Shown here in pieces: positions 5,131-5,466 of a stretch of 5,466 nucleotides of DNA. The stretch is from Candidatus Altimarinota bacterium (GTDB lineage Bacteria; Patescibacteriota; Gracilibacteria; UBA4473), in NCBI GenBank assembly GCA_018401175.1, contig JAGYLK010000032.1:1-5466 (forward strand), in the 5' to 3' direction. How positions within the stretch are numbered: the stretch's first letter is position 1; each line of letters starts with the position of its first letter. A program made the position numbers and the translations under genes. The notes under the pieces were generated by a model, which was not told the origin of the DNA, did no database searches, and was given only the letters and a program-made list of their open reading frames with translations.

Positions 5131-5466
5131 ATGAATTTTGATGGATTTTATCTCGTGGACAAACCAAAAGATTGGACAAGTTTCGACGTCTGTGCGCGAA
5201 TGCGAAAAATTGTAAACACGAGAAAAGTGGGACACACAGGGACATTAGATCCCTTTGCGACAGGACTTTTGATTGTAGCAGTGGGAAAGGCTACTCGGTT
5301 GATTCCGTTTCTTGAGAAAGCGAAGAAAACTTACACGGCGACCATTTTACTGGGGAAAAATTCTCCTACGCTTGATCCCGAGTCAGAAATCACAGATATA
5401 CCTTTTGATGGCACAATTCCTTCAAGAGAACGTATTGAAGAAATGATTCAAGAACACTTTCTTGGA
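5131..5466 (+). CDS. truB: tRNA pseudouridine(55) synthase TruB, 5' part (runs off the window)
   Basis: Converts U55 of the T-loop of tRNAs to pseudouridine. The 112 codons present carry the family N-terminus 'GFYLVDKPKDWTSFDV' (5-20), the catalytic motif 'KVGHTGTLDPFATGLL' (32-47) with catalytic Asp40, and 'KTYTATILLG' followed by 'LDPESEI', equivalent to the KxY motif and the TDTxDxEG-like segment of the family. The reading frame has a stop at 5113-5115 and only one ATG before the conserved region, so the start is well fixed. No Shine-Dalgarno sequence is visible. About two thirds of the usual 300-residue protein lies beyond the right edge. It is transcribed divergently from rpsF across the repeat region. 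Confidence 0.96.
   Translation, partial: MNFDGFYLVDKPKDWTSFDVCARMRKIVNTRKVGHTGTLDPFATGLLIVAVGKATRLIPFLEKAKKTYTATILLGKNSPTLDPESEITDIPFDGTIPSRERIEEMIQEHFLG

Noticed and set aside
5115..5141. Eight-codon upstream reading frame (MHNPCNEF) overlapping the truB start
   Set aside because: It is too short to support from sequence, has no ribosome-binding site, and is a by-product of the ATG next to the small inverted repeat.

Overview
The window looks like a chromosomal segment of an AT-rich bacterium. It carries two minus-strand transcription units and one divergent plus-strand gene that runs off the right edge. None of the seven starts has a Shine-Dalgarno sequence. The promoters I can see are of the sigma70 type (TTGACA/TACTAT and TTGATT/TAAAAT). 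The genes are compact and nearly abutting, TGA appears only as a stop, rpsF and rpsR are adjacent with no ssb between them, and no rplI follows rpsR. Together these fit a Candidate Phyla Radiation (Patescibacteria) genome, possibly from the Peregrinibacteria-like side. That placement is an inference and needs a marker-gene tree.

Left part (about 1-4130, minus strand): a type IV pilus inner-membrane and motor operon. In transcription order it holds a PilN-like protein with a long proline-rich cytoplasmic N-terminus, a PilO-like protein, a PilB-type ATPase without the usual N-terminal domain, and a PilC platform protein. Spacing is very tight: an ATGA overlap, then gaps of 3 nt and 1 nt, so translational coupling is likely. 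A promoter lies at 4097-4125. The last codons of PilC at the window edge do not look like PilC; they are GC-rich and break the final membrane helix, which suggests a contig-end artefact or a truncation.

Middle part (about 4136-5002, minus strand): the ribosomal operon rpsF-rpsR (S6 and S18). It has a strong promoter, a short leader with a UUCG-capped hairpin followed by CCG that resembles the S6:S18 autoregulatory motif, and a clear intrinsic terminator that separates it from the pilus operon downstream.

Right part (5015-5466, plus strand): an intergenic stretch made of two oppositely oriented arrays of an 8-nt T/A-rich repeat, then the 5' part of truB (tRNA pseudouridine-55 synthase). A small perfect inverted repeat touches the truB start codon.

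The PilN-like protein and PilC share an N-terminal peptide pattern, M-x-[IL]-P-N-[IL]-P-x-Q, written with different synonymous codons. With the shortened PilB and no pilM at the head of this operon, this suggests a variant way of docking the pilus motor. It is the most interesting lead in the window. I see no CRISPR array, transposon, tRNA or rRNA here.
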